From: Agarophyton chilense | Lineage: Eukaryota; Rhodophyta; Florideophyceae; Gracilariales; Gracilariaceae | DNA length: 64,000 nt | Direction: 5' to 3' | Assembly (NCBI GenBank): GCA_030374765.1 | Contig: JARGXX010000011.1 | Coordinates: 1-64,000 of the forward strand | Shown here: piece after piece, positions 10,740-22,768 of the stretch | Layout: each line of letters starts with the position of its first letter | How positions within the stretch are numbered: the first letter of the stretch is position 1 | Position numbers and translations under genes: made by a program | The notes under the pieces: generated by a model | Told to the model about the DNA's origin: nothing | The model's database searches: none | Seen by the model: the letters and a program-made list of their open reading frames with translations, nothing else

Positions 10740-11656
10740 ATGTAGAGCAACGCCCAGTTAGGGGATACTTGAAGATGCAACTCATAGAATGAGGATTGAA
10801 CCCTCCGAGGGTTATGACTATGATCCCCTCCAAGGTGTGCTGAGGTGGCACTGTTTTCTGGTTAGAGTTCGCCTATGAAGTGAAAATTCGGATGGCCCAT
10901 GGTTGGATTGGCCCCGTGATACACGTGGCTTAATTTTGGCACCGATTTTCGGATATTTGTTAGAACGTTGGACTTTTGGGCCCTGACAGTGGGATCTTCA
11001 CGTGTAAGGCCCTGAGCAGGTGTGCACTACTGTAGAGTTTAGTTAGTGGGCCCTACTTAGGGAGACGAGATCTGACAGTCCGAAGCTCAGAGTAAATGGG
11101 AACCAAGGTTGGTCTTCGATACCTTTAGAGGTTCTTCGTCGCCATCGTTTCGGCCTTACAACCCGGAACGGGCTCTGGTTAGCAACGCCTGCGTAGGGAC
11201 ACGACTCCACTTGGAGAGTGCCCACGTTTGGGTTCCGTGCAACCACCCCCTTGGGACCGCTCAGACGACCTGCGTGCACGATACCCCGTGGGGGTTCTGC
11301 TTACTTGTTGCGTGCTTTCTGTGTTTCCTTTCGAGGACAGGTTTTCGCCCCTGTATTGGGTTTCTTTTGTTGTTTCGCCCCTTTTCTGGTTCTCGGGTCC
11401 GGTGCCTGTTAGTGCCCGACCCTCGCCCCGTTTTTCCTCTTCGCCGGATTTTCCCCCATTCTTTGGGATACCCATACCCATTCCCGATCCAACGGTTTCT
11501 ACCCCTCACCTCCGTCGGTACTGCCGGAATCCCCCGTGGGAGTTACACCCCACACTACGGGTGGAACGGAGGGCTCTGTCTCTGAGTCTGCCTCCCCCAG
11601 GGAGCAAGGCTTCGAACACCTTGAGAGCACTTCCCGTCGCCGGGTTTTGCTCCACA
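10740..11656 (+). repeat. 3' LTR of Chromo-1
   Basis: 917 bp from TGTAGAGCAACG to GCTCCACA. It gives the full LTR length and places the true 5' LTR start 119 bp left of the window. Confidence 0.95.
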
Positions 11657-12168
11657 ACTGGCTCAGATGATTTAGTTATGAATAGTTTTGGACCGTTACT
11701 GGACGACGCAGCGCCCTACAGTGGTATTGGACTCGAGGAGTTCAAAATGGTTCAAACGTTTCTGCTTCCCAGATAGTCTGGAACTTTTGATGCGCTCCCT
11801 GATGTTGTACCAGACCGGCCCAATTGGCAATATAGATCAGGAGAACATGCCAGTGAACCGAAGCGCATCATTGGATCTATCTTAATGACCGCTTTCTCTA
11901 CATCAGGAATCCCTGTCCACATCCGCCATCTCATCAGAGAGGGCTCTTCGCAGTAGGTTGTTGGACGAAATGTTACTCGTCTTTGCATTCTGCATATGGA
12001 ACAAAATCTGATACAACTACCGACCAGCACAGATGCTGTAGATTTTATTCAACCCGTTGATCACGATTTCCATTGCTACATTCCGTACAGATCTTTTTCG
12101 GAATGGAACTCTGATTCTGTCCCTCTAGCCAAGCACTATTCTGTGCAACTGTCCATATTCCAGAGGCA
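11657..12168 (+). pseudogene. copia-A protease remnant
   Basis: Directly after the Chromo-1 LTR the sequence reads LLDDAAPYSGIGLEEF, an aspartic-protease active site of the DDGAP type in which the Gly is now Ala. Farther on, in a second frame, comes SGIPVHIRHLIREGSSQ, followed by GRNVTRLCILHMEQN, fitting the flap and C-terminal part of the same domain. At least one frameshift and several stops separate the pieces. The N-terminal part and gag were displaced to the left of Chromo-1. Confidence 0.65.
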
Positions 12169-13644
12169 ATGGACAGCACCATCCGTTCCTGGTCTCAGAA
12201 AAAGGCTATTGTAGACAAAGTTCACGAACACGTCTGTGGACACTCTTCCTACACGGATATGAAGCTGTTACTCGATTGTAACAATCTTTGGGACACCAAT
12301 GTACAGAAGTATCTGAGTAGTGTGCTAGAAACATGTCCCAGTTGCTGTGTCACTTCAGAACCGAAATCAGCCGGGAAAGTCTCTTTGAGCTCGTTGTCAA
12401 GGGATTTTAACATGGTCGTTTGCGTGGATCATTTTTTTCTGGATGAAGAGACAGTGTTCCATGCAATGGATACTATCTCGCGCTACTCGGTTGGCAATGT
12501 GGTGCCAGATACAACCATGTCCTCCGCAATTGTGTCATTTGATTCTCAGTAGAGTTCACCCTTCTGGACTCCAGGAAAGGTATTGGATGATCCGGCCTTC
12601 AAGAATGTAGAGTTTGAGAAGTATCTTTCTGGATATGGACTTGATACAGGACCGTTACCCCCAAGACGCCACAACAAAAATGTCATTGAGTCCAAGCACC
12701 GTATTATCGGTAACATTTATTTACGTCTGAAACATTCGAACTCTACAATGGATGTTTTGAATCCTTCCCTGCTTGTACAGCAAGCGCTACGCATCTCGAA
12801 TGACTTATATGGAAACAATCTAATGTCCGCGCATGAACTTTCTAAAGGTTACACTCGACCTCTCGAGTCCAGCACCTCTCTCAACACTATTCCTGAAGAT
12901 ATTGTCCACGCCCAGCAAGCGCTCCACGCTAGGCATAAGCTTTCACTTATTCTGCGCTCAAAGTCTTTAGCCGATTTCCCGGTGTCTGTCGGAGACATGG
13001 TGGAAGTATTTGTCAAAACATGTAATGAAAAGAGTGGTAATTGGACAAATGGTCGACCTGTTCTTCAGTATGACCATACCAGTCGTACTGTTACTGTTCC
13101 TGGGAGGAATGGACGTCCAGTTCGTGCTGCTGTGGAAGACATACGTCATGCGCTTGAAGAAAACTCCCTTTCAAATGCTGTACAGGAATTGATCGATGAA
13201 CTCGATTCCCAACTGCAACTGAGCATTGACAATGAGCTTGTTTCCCCTGATACCAATCAAGTTCTGGACCGGATCCTTCCGGACCCCGCATCATTTGATG
13301 CAGGTTTCTCCAGCCCCCTTCAGATTCATGACACTTCTTCATATACAAATCTTCCCTTGATGCCTAATGTTGGTGACACCATTGAAGTTTATTGGCCATT
13401 GGATGACAAATACTACTCAGATACATCGGTGAGCCACATTGAAGATGGAGACCGGTACCAAATCAACTATGACGATGGAGAACAGGAAACGCTCCATCTC
13501 CATGATGAGACCTGGAGAGGTGCTCCAGGGTCTGGTTTGGATGCAGTAAATTCGAATGAGATTCAATTATCTCCCGGAATAGAACTCACTAGCCATGAAA
13601 AGGATGATTTCAACCTCTACTTTCAGGAGTTTCAGCACAAATAG
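12169..13644 (+). pseudogene. copia-A integrase with C-terminal Tudor-like domain
   Basis: The frame is single, with one internal TAG at 12550. An HHCC zinc-binding region (VHEHVCGH ... CPSCC, about 12222-12345) leads into the catalytic core: first Asp in VVCVDHFFLD (about 12425), second in the VLDDPAF region, Glu in NVIESKH (about 12688). After an acidic linker, residues 13351-13516 read as a Tudor/PWWP-like barrel: VYWPLDDKYY, then YQINYDDGEQETL and ETWR. Tudor folds bind methylated Lys or Arg, so the module may do for this copia element what chromodomains do for chromoviruses. That role is inference. The frame ends at a TAG before RT, which in an intact element would continue. Confidence 0.8.
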
Positions 13645-14511
13645 TTTCTTGCCAACCATGCTCAAGGTCTACCTGCCTATGTCATACACAACGCGTATTC
13701 GAAAGAAGAGATTTCATATAAGAGGACAGTGAAGTAAATTCATGTCTCAAAGATTCCACGCAATGCGAATATTTTTTCGAGCCATGTCTTGTACAAAGTG
13801 AATTCTCCCGACGATGGGTCACAGATCATGAAGGCCAGAATTGCCCCGTATGGAAACAAGGACAAAGAGAAACACAATCTTCGCACAGATTCTGCTACAT
13901 GCCCTCCTGCTGGCTTTCGAATTTTGCTGTCCATTTCTTGTTTTTTCATACGGGCCCTTGTGAAAGTCAATGTGAAACACACGTTTTTATAAACTGGTGA
14001 AGCGAAGATGGATGTTTATGTTGTACCTCCGCGCGAATGCACAAGCCGATCCTTCTACTAGTTACTTTTGGCTCCTTCTTATGGTCTCGTTAACGCTAAT
14101 GCCAAGTGGCAAGAGCACAATGACATCTTTTTCAAGGACTTGGGATTTTTGCAGCTCGCTTACGTTCCTCAACTGTTTTACATTCGCGCCAGAGATGCAC
14201 TTCAGGCTGTTGCAGTTAAGCTCGTCGATGACATTCTCTTTTCTGGAACAATGACGGCTCTCAACGCTCTTGTGAAGGAAGTTGGAAACACGTACGAACT
14301 ACGAACAATTGTTTACGATCCTGGTAAGCTTACGTTTTTTGGTCCATCAATCACGCAGCACGCGGATTTTACGATTACTATGCATGGGGAAGAAAAACTT
14401 CAGGCTCTCGAGGCCTTCCCGCTCACCCGTATGCGTCGTAAACAGGATGATTCACATCTCAATGAACTGGAGTATTCAGAATTCAGGTGGCTGAATGGCT
14501 CTTTGGGATGG
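13645..14511 (+). pseudogene. copia-A reverse transcriptase (N-terminal and central parts)
   Basis: The frame of the integrase continues through stops at 13642, 13736, 13990 and about 14058. Recognisable RT blocks are SHVLYKVNSPDDG, KARIAPYGNKDKEKHN, YGLVNANAKWQEH and the catalytic stretch VKLVDDILFSGT. The stop near 14058 sits where a Trp fits, consistent with TGG to TAG. The frame is then cut at 14511 by the solo LTR and resumes at 15384. Confidence 0.85.
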
Positions 14512-15378
14512 TGTAGGACAATGCCCCCAAGGGGAAAAACCCACGAAGACGTCCGGATCTTCCTCTCACGAGGTAACCGGCGCGGTAGAGCCCTCCCAGG
14601 GATCTGCGCGCAATGCCGGGTGTACGCCGGAGCCGAACCGTCGCGACGGGCGCAGGGAGGCTGAAAGAAGCCGAGAATATCCGCGTAATGCGGTGCTTGC
14701 GTATCCTCTAAGGAGGCAAAACCCACGAGAGTGGCGAGCACGACGGGTGTCAGTGCGAGCCGCAAGAGCGGGAATTGCCCAATGAAGGGGAGGAAAAGGG
14801 AAGGAAAATGGGAACGGAGGCAAGAGGGCGAGGTTGACCACGAGTCGCAAGAGGGGACTCGGGAATAGCCGGCACTGCCGGGTGTAGCAAACCGTATACA
14901 CGGGCGGAACCACGAAAGTGGGAATAGATACCCAACACACGAAGGCTGCTTGAACGTCCAAGGGGGTTGGGAAGCCGTGCACCACGGGAAATCCCTCCGT
15001 AAGGAGTTGTATATCCGCGCAGGCGGTTCGACCCAGAGCCAAGATTTGGAAGACCAAGATCACCCTTGTTGGGGAGACTTTATTGGACCGGCGGCCGCAA
15101 GGCCGGCGGCCTAAGTACTGTAGTCACCGTAGAATACAATAAATAAAGTCTATCCTAAATAGCTAAATGTCGGTCTAACAAAAGGGGCCAATCTGGCGGC
15201 CACGTGTCACGCGGGCGCTGCGGCCACGTGTATGGCAACCGGTCCCGCCGGTGCATCATCGGCGTTCCGGGTGTCGCCGTGAAAGCGGATTACTCCTACT
15301 CATAACGAGGTTGCACGCCGGAGGCTCCGGGAAAAAACTTAAGTCCCCAAAAACCTCCCTGGAGGACGTTGCTCTTCA
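14512..15378 (+). mobile_element. Solo LTR, family D, copy 1
   Basis: 867 bp, starting TGTAGGACAATGCCCC and ending GCTCTTCA, flanked by gatgg on both sides (14507-14511 and 15379-15383), a perfect 5-bp target duplication. Contains an AATAAATAAAG polyadenylation-like signal near 15135. The same LTR recurs inverted at 56650-57562. Formed by recombination between two LTRs, leaving one inside copia-A RT. Confidence 0.95.
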
Positions 15379-15735
15379 GATGGATTGGAGTAGCTGCAAG
15401 CCGGTTGTATTCATTGGTTTCAAGTGTTCTTCAGCAGAAAATCCCTAGACCTACGTTGCATGATCTGATCACCCAAACGAACCTGCTTCGTTCACTGACG
15501 AGCTTAGGAAGTACGATCCAGTTCAAAAGACCAAATGATTCAAAGCGCTCCCATCTATCTTTGCTAGTGTTCGCCGATGCTTGTCGACTGTCAGAGTCTG
15601 GATAATTGCGATTTATTGCTGGATTGATGATTGGAGAGCTCCAATCTGGTTCTTTCTTCCACACCGTCAACTGTTCTTCTACGAAATTCAAAAGACCAGT
15701 TCGCTCTGTTGGAGCAGCTGAGACTTTGGCAGCGA
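15379..15735 (+). pseudogene. copia-A end of RT and start of RNase H
   Basis: Immediately after the solo LTR the RT frame continues (WIGVAASRLYSLV), then an RNase H start (VFADACRLSESG), a TAA at about 15603 where Gln fits, and SVGAAETLAA carrying the catalytic Glu. It breaks at 15735 where Chromo-2 entered and continues at 25656. Confidence 0.85.
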
Positions 15736-16256
15736 TGTGGTACAACCGGCGGTGTCGGTGACCAAATGGTAGTTCGTAACGCGTAGGACTAGAGAGCGCA
15801 CAATGGGCTCAACCTAGGAGGTGATGAACGAGGAACCTGAGAGGCGAGTAGTAGCACCGACCACTAGGATGCACTGTAGCAAGGCGTGCTAACCGGTACC
15901 ACGTTGGTAGTGAGTGGTAGTCGGCGCCCGCGTGCTAAGAAACCCAGAAACCTGAACGATACGCGATGGCTGACTGTAGAAACCAAAGCGGTGCAAGAAT
16001 TGTCCAGATGGTGCTTCCCTTTACCATGAGGAAGGAGGGGCGCTCACCTCCCTGCCTAAGTGCAGGGGGGTGAGCCGCCAGGCGTCCACGTGTGCACCGG
16101 GAGGAGCACATGCAGTGCCCAGATCTACTGTAAGGCCTAACCTACATGGTACAACTACAGCGCGAAAAACTACGCCCTTGGTATGTGCACCGCGGCCCCG
16201 ATAGTCCACGTGTACTCATACCCCTGAGGTGTCGCGCTAAACCTAATTATACTACA
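15736..16256 (-). repeat. 3' LTR of Chromo-2
   Basis: On the element strand it starts TGTAGTATAAT next to the polypurine tract and ends in ...ACCACA. 521 bp. Confidence 0.92.
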
Positions 16257-16268
16257 GACCCCCCTCCT
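16257..16268 (-). other. Polypurine tract of Chromo-2
   Basis: On the - strand it reads AGGAGGGGGGTC directly before the 3' LTR. Confidence 0.8.
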
Positions 16269-18127
16269 ACCAACAGGCACGCCCCGTGACTGTACTCCGC
16301 TCGCATTGATCCGCACTCGCGCGCCGTGTTCCGTCCCACTCCCGGGGCTCCGTTACGACCGCCGTGGTGTTCGAGGCATTTGACCTCTGCCGGGAGGGAT
16401 GCGGCCTTTCGGAGACCGCCGCCACCGCGCCGATACGATTGAGCGCAACCGCTGGGTGTCTCCTCTTTTGTTGCGTTTGGCCTCACCACTTTGGGTCGAA
16501 GCACACCGGTGGGCGACTTTGCCTTCAGTCAACCAGCTTGGTAATACCCGCCGTTACCTCGTGGAACGCTCTCGCGGGCCCCTTCTTCCTCCCTTTGCAC
16601 CGAGTGGTCGTGTACATCCACCGAACGGCCCGCGTTTTGCGCTTCTTTGGTGGTCTGGTGCTCCACGCGGTGTTGGCCACACGTCGCCCATACCCCTTCG
16701 GATCGTCGTCTTCTCATCGGTCCCGACTGCTTTGGTGGCAATGATGCGCATTTGCGACTCCGGAGACGAGAACCCCGATGGTGCCACGCCGGCTGCGCGC
16801 CGCATCGACTTCGACTGTTTACCGAGTGGTCCTTCGCCGGAGGGGCCACGTCCGGGCGATTCCGCTCGTGGCGACGCCCCCTCATACTTCGACTTGGACA
16901 AACCGCTACGGTCGGGACAGCCACTACGGGTCGTTCCACCTCAGAGGTATTTAGGCGGGGATTCCGAGCCTCTTTCTGTCTTCCTTAGACCAGTGTGGTT
17001 TCCCTTGCGGTGCCTGTCGCGCAGTCATCCGTCGCCTTCTTTTTCCTGCTGGCCGCGCTGCGGTCTTTCTCCTTTGCCCGTTCTTCACGCCACGTGGGAT
17101 CCGGTGAGTGTCCTCCGTACCGTTTCGGTTGAGCCGCATCCAGTTGGTCGCCTTGAAGTGTCGACCGTTTTGGTTATCAAGGTGCGCGCTCATTCGCCTG
17201 ACTGCGGGAACCAAGATGGTTCCACGTTGGTTGCGCGGTGCCACGGCTCGGCACGTCGCCACCGATTGGTTTGGAGTCCAAAGAGGAACAAAGTCGCCCT
17301 GAGCGGTTGGGTGCGGATGCCTCTTTGCGGTTGGATTTGTGCCGCTCGCTGCGGCTAGCGAAACCACTGCGGTTCGCGCCACCCGAAGGTTTCATGAGCG
17401 CTATCTCTTTAGATGCGCTCCCACCGAGACCATCGAGGTCTTCCACCATTCGTTGATTGTCCACCATTCAGGTTGTGGCAGCAGTAACATTCGAGTTATC
17501 CAATTCGTCTTAGAACCCATCTGGTGCGCTAGAATATGTGCAGTGCTTTTGACAGTCATAGTCCAAACTAACACCATTGTGAACACTAAAACACCCGTTC
17601 CTCCTCCACTAACGGCACCACGCACGAACCATAGGGGAATCATTTCTTCGGGCGGCCTCACAGCTTCAACACCAAGCGGTTGATATGCGAAGCACTCGCT
17701 GAGGTCGTGAGCCAGCGATGCATTAGGGCGGTTTGCATTGCCTCGGACGGCGTATGCGTCCGTAGCCATCGCGCGAGGCCAGAGGTTACTTGCAAGGCGA
17801 ATCAAAAAATCCCACGAGAAAATTACCCCTCCAGGTGATAGCAAAAACGCACAAAAACCTTTTGGTCTGTATCTCCGAAACGAAGGGGTTACAGAGGCTC
17901 TGACGGGCGGCTTTGCACTTGCCTCGCGATCAAAAAACTTAGATTTTTCAGCGATCGCGCGCGCGCGCACTAGGCACAATAGTGTAAACCGAATCGGTTA
18001 CTTCGCCACGGCGCTCTGCATGCCAGCGTCAGTTGTCTCCCACATTAAATTTCAGATTTTGATGTTCGTCTTTTCGTTTTCGTCAAGCGCAAATGCCGGG
18101 CAAAGACGTCTAAGGGTACACCATTTC
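16269..18127 (-). other. 3' domain of Chromo-2, no gene assigned
   Basis: This GC-rich stretch is open in several frames on both strands, the longest on + from 16399 to 17358 (319 codons) and one on - at 17401-17979 with a hydrophobic run (GTGVLVFTMVLVWTM). It holds the position that the antisense ORF holds in Chromo-1. By eye none of these frames resembles that ORF or any family I know, and open frames are expected by chance at this base composition. It could hold a decayed antisense gene. It also contains internal short repeats such as the pair near 16900-16955 and 17343-17400. Confidence 0.4.
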
Positions 18128-18420
18128 CGGTTTCTTTCTTCTTTATCCTCATTTCTGTGTCTGTTCTTGATTCTCACGCTAGTATGACGTTTCTTCTCCT
18201 ACTTCTATTCACCTTCTGGTCCCATTCTTTCTTTTTTTAAACTCCGTCTTCCGCTTCTGTCTTCAATGCTTCACCTTCTCGGTCTTCTTCTCTTTTTGCT
18301 TCTTTCTTTTGAACCAGCACCTTCTGGTTTTCTCTATCTCCACTGTCTTCCTTCTTTTCTTCTATGCTTCACCTTCTGGTCTTTCTCTTCTGGTCACTCA
18401 CACCACTCTCGTTCCCCCTT
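18128..18420 (-). repeat. Purine-rich tract (on the element strand) after Chromo-2 pol
   Basis: The + strand is almost pure pyrimidine, with a recurring CACCTTCTGG-like unit. It lies right after the pol stop, as the GAA-rich tract does in Chromo-1. Confidence 0.7.
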
Positions 18421-18442
18421 TTAACCTGTGGACCCCACGGGT

Positions 18443-21400
18443 TTACCCACCGGGTGGCATCGGTTCGTTGCGCTTCCGCCAATAGCGCAGGCGGAAGTTG
18501 CGCGGAATGTGACCCGGTGGTTCCATCGTGTCCTTGTACGCCGCCCAGGCGTACCACCGAACGCGGTACCGTACACCTCTGATGGTGTGCTCGTGACCAA
18601 TGATGGTGTCGATCACGCAGATTTCGGTAGGAATTACCTCCTGGTGTAGACCTTGCGGTTTTTCATCCGAAACGGAGCGATGTGCAAGGGCTGGGGTGAC
18701 CTCGGAGGTATTTCCTGGGGATGCATCTGACTGGTCGGGACCAGTAGGGTCAGCAGATACCACTCTGGTTAAGGACTCGGGTGCAGGGTGCAGTTCGGGT
18801 TGGGGTCCCGAGGGAGACGCCGGGGTTTGGTTCGACGTAGTGGAGGGACCCGTCGGTGTGGTCTCTTCAATGTTACCCTCGGGTGAGTCGGGCGTGCGTA
18901 GCGTCGGGTCTATCGAGATGCAGTCGACCGATATGGTGTTCTCGAGGCCATCCATTAGGACGGTTACCGTGTGGTCGTTCGCTTCCAAAACCTCATAAGG
19001 TCCAATAGATTTAGGGAGGAGCTTAGACCGGATGTCATCGTCCACGGTAATATCGTCCTTCTGCTCGGCCGGCGTAGGCTTTGAACCCGAAGGTGGTGCA
19101 TCGATAAAAACAAAGTCACCCTTCTTGACTGTGGTGACTCTTGAAACCTTTTGATCGTAGTACGCTTTGTACCGCTGTTGGGCTGCGGTAAGCTTGACGT
19201 TGGCGACCCGTAGAGTAGTTCGAAGCTTCTTAATGATGTTCCGTTTTACCGCTGCCGGTGTCAGAGTGCCCGCGGAGCTGTAGTTCTCGGGCCCCGATTG
19301 AAGAACAATGTTAGGAGGGGCCCGAGACAGCACCAAGTCGAACGATGTAGTCTGTGTAGTCCGATGCACCTGAAGGTTGTAGGCGTACGTCAGCGGTTGC
19401 ACGTACTCCGCCCACCTCGTTTGGTGCTCCTCCAGATAATGGCGGAGCCTGGCCACTAGGGTCTTATTAAAACGTTCCACCTGCCCATCGGTCTGGGGGT
19501 GGTACGCGGTAGTGAAGTAGTGGTGAATACCAAGCATGGCGCAGACTGCTTCGAAGAATTTCAAGGCTAGGTTGGAACCATTATCGGTGAGGAGGTACAT
19601 CGGAGCCCCGTACGGGTACACCCAATTGTTAAGGAAGGCCTCAGCCAAGACCGTTGAGGTAGTACTCTTCAAGGGGATAGCCCTAGTTAGCTTCGAGAAC
19701 CTGTCGGTAATGACAACCACAAAGCGGTATTCTTCGGCCGTTTTCGGTAGAGACCCCAGGACGTCAATTGCGACGAACTCCAGGGGCCCGGCCGCCGGAA
19801 ATAGCTTGAGATACTTCCGGTGCTTCCTTGCACCACCACGGGTTTTAACGCAAGAGGCGCATTGATCAACGTAGGTATATATATCGTTGGCCATGTGGGG
19901 CCAGTAAAACGACGACCGCAAGGTGTAGTACATCCGCGTAGCTCCTGGATGTCCAGCCAACCATGGGTAATGGGCGAGGTAAAGAACCCGGGCTTTTAGA
20001 GCCTCGGGGACCACCTTTTGGAGGGAACCGTCTAACGGTGAACGCCGCACGATATACCCTTCGTGGTCAACGTCGAACTGAGATTCCTCTAAACCAATCT
20101 GGTCACTTAGCGTTCGGCAGTAGGCATCCGCTGCCTGCGCAGCGAGCATCTCCTCACGGGTTATAGGGGCATCATCTTCTTCTTCCACGTCGGCTACCAT
20201 CATCGGTGCTTTGGTCTGGTCAACCGAACGGTCCTTCGGTCCTATACTTCCGTGGTCGTCCCAAGTCCGCTCTAACGGAGCGTCTTCGTCGGGCCTCGCT
20301 GGTTGGAGCATAAAACAGGGGATGTCGTCATCCACCGTTCCGGTGTCTAACCCTTCGGTGTTTAGGCGCGACAGCGCATCTGCGACTTTGTGCTTTATAC
20401 CAGGGCGGTATTGCACCTCAAAGTCGAACTCGGACAGGCGTAACCGCCACCGGGCCAGCCGCCCCGAGGCGTCTGCGAGCCCCAATATCCACCTTAGAGA
20501 ATCGTGATCCGTGTGCAGCGTGAACCGCTCACCATATAGGTACGGCCGTAGCATCAACATACTCCACACCACCGCTAGGCATTCCTTCTCCGTCACCGAA
20601 TAGTTTTTCTCGGCTGGCGATAGTGCGCGACTCCAGTAACCAATTGGTGCTTTGCTGCCATCGACTTGCTCCTGCATTAGACAGCAACCTATCTGACCCT
20701 CCGAGGCATCCGTATCTAACGTGTACGGCTTCCCCGCTTTCGGTAGTGCCAGAATTGGTGGCGAGAGGAGGGCGGCTTTCAAATGCTGAAAAGCCGCTAC
20801 CTCATCGTCCTCCAAGCACTCAAACCTAGATGGTTGTCCCTTCTGAAGGCGGCGGTTCAGCGGGGCTGCTAATTTGGCAAAACCCTTGATGAACCGCCGG
20901 TAGACGTTGCATAAACCTATGAAGGAGTGAACGTCCGTCTGGGTTTTCGGAAGCCTCGCTTCCTGGACCGCACGGACGTTACGCGCTGCTACTTCGAGTC
21001 GACCTGGGCTTATGAGGTGGCCCAGGTACTCCACCTTTTGGACAAAGAAGATACACTTCGGTAGCTTCAGCGTGACACCTGCACCTTGTAGGAGTCCCAG
21101 TACGGTTTGCACGTGATCAAAATGTTCCTCTAAGGTGCGGGAATAGATGACCACGTCATTGATATATACCTATGCGGTCGTCCACTTCACCTTGGACAGA
21201 ATAATGTCCAGGGCCCGCTGGAACGTGGCCGCTGCGTTTCGCAAACCAAAAGGCATTCTCCGAAAGCGGTATAAACCAGAGTGGCATGTAAAGGCAGTCT
21301 TGTCCCGATCTTCCTCCGGGATGTTGATCTGCCAATAACCAGAATTGGCGTCCAATGAGGTAAAGATGCGCGCATCGCCTAACGAGTCGATTCACTCGTC

Positions 21401-22768
21401 CACTCGAGGTATCGGGTATGAATCCCTCACCGTTACGGCGTTTAGCTTTCTGTAGTCAACACAAAACCGCATACGGGTATCACCTCTTTTCTGGACGAGC
21501 ACCACGGGGCTGGCCCACTCCGCATTCGCAGGTTCAATCACACCTTCACAGAGCATGCGTTGCACCTCCTGCATCTCCACCTCACGGGCCTTCGGTCCAG
21601 CCCTATAAGGTTGTTGGTGGATCGGGTGTGCCCCCTGGGTCAGCTCTATTCGGTGCTGAGTTGCCTTGATGGCCCCCAGGCGTCCCGACCACATGGTTTT
21701 AAAAGGCTCCAACATGGTGAGCACTCTTTCCCTCGTCGTTTCACTTTCGAGGCCAATCTGGACATCCTTTCTCCAGTCTTCCACCTTATCGGTACTGTTC
21801 TCTCCCGCTACCTCGTTGGTCGTACTGTTCGCCTCTGTTACCTCGTCGGTCGACTCACCCTGACTCCCACCCCCCTCCTTAGCGGGAACGTCCTCGTCCC
21901 GCCAATTTGGTGTGATGGTAAAGATGTGACCCGGGGCCGGTAGTGCGAGCCCCACCACGGTGTTCTTCGGTAGCTTCACCAAATGGTTACTAAAGTTACT
22001 CAGATACACCTTGAACGGTTTGGTGGGTACATTCTTTACGATGCCATTAGCCATTAAGGTCATGTGTTTGTCAACCAGTTTGGTGTGGTTCTGTATCGAT
22101 ACCAAGCCTGGTCGCTGGCACGTGACATTGACGACCTTTTGGTGCATGGGCGGAATGGAAACAGCGTAGGCCAACCGAACCTTGTTGGAAACAGTACCAG
22201 ATGGTGGTTGAGCGTCCGCATTCGGGTTGGGGTCCGTCTGTACCTTATGGTTTCCGATGATGGCCACGCGCGGGCCCTTGTTGAACAGAACCGTCTGGGA
22301 CCTAGGGAATATTTCCCGGACGTGCTGGTCAATAAAAGTAGTCCCCAGTATGCAATCTACGGCCAATCGGTTGACGACGATGAACTGCGTTCTCACCTTA
22401 AGGTCGTGCGCGATAACCATGAGGTGTATTTGTCCCGCGATCGCCAGCGGGCGATTGTTTGCGTCCACCAGTGGGTTTTTCAGGCGGTAGGGTTGGAGTG
22501 TGCCAAGTAACCGCGGTGATAACAGTTTGGCATTTACCAGATTTGGTCCCGCTCCAGTGTCCAGAACGGTGACGCAAGGTACCAAATGGTTTTCAGTAAA
22601 CCCGAGGGTGATGTTTACCTTATAATTGGTGTGCTTCAGGAAGCATATGGCAGCCTTGCGGCTGTCATTGCTTGCCTGCACCGTTACGGTCCCTAAGGTA
22701 TCATCCATACTTAAACCACTTGGTTCTGGAAGGCCTTCCGTAGAAGAGCGGTTGGAAGTGGCCTTCAC
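18443..22768 (-). pseudogene. pol: Chromo-2 pol: protease, RT, RNase H, integrase, chromodomain
   Basis: Protease VLDTGAGPN lies near 22570. RT has two in-frame stops: TGA at 21392-21394, between PRVDE and IDSLG, and TAG at 21170-21172, just before the catalytic box. That box reads YIND (21155-21166) instead of YxDD, so one catalytic Asp is Asn. RNase H has TLDTDASEG, EKECLAVVW and HTDH. Integrase has HYPWLAGHPG...CASC, then D...D...E in YHPQTDGQVERFN, and a GPY module. A Pro/Ser-rich linker leads in frame into a chromodomain (ICVIDTIIGH, RYRVRWYAW). The frame opens with GTG overlapping the gag stop, in the -1 frame, so frameshifting is the likely route. The element cannot reverse-transcribe itself. 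Confidence 0.93.

Larger units (their letters stand above)
1..11656 (+). mobile_element. Chromo-1, Ty3/gypsy chromovirus with an antisense ORF (5' end cut by window edge)
   Basis: The element has two near-identical LTRs, a primer-binding site, gag, pol in the order protease-RT-RNase H-integrase, a chromodomain ORF, a purine-rich tract, an antisense ORF, a polypurine tract and the 3' LTR. The order and chromodomain place it among Ty3/gypsy chromoviruses. About 119 bp of the 5' LTR lie left of the window. The two LTRs differ by four substitutions and one single-base indel over about 799 bp, so insertion was recent, yet gag-pol carries several stops and a frameshift. It sits in the protease region of copia-A, whose coding sequence resumes at 11657. 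The right flank begins actgg; the matching left target duplication is outside the window. Confidence 0.95.

Noticed and set aside
16399-17358. 319-codon + strand frame in the Chromo-2 3' domain as a counterpart of the Chromo-1 antisense ORF
   Set aside because: The position is right but no sequence resemblance is visible. Several overlapping frames on both strands are open there, so GC content alone could explain it.
21392-21394. TGA in Chromo-2 RT read as selenocysteine at a Cys position
   Set aside because: Chromo-1 has TAA at the same codon, and no selenocysteine element could be recognised.
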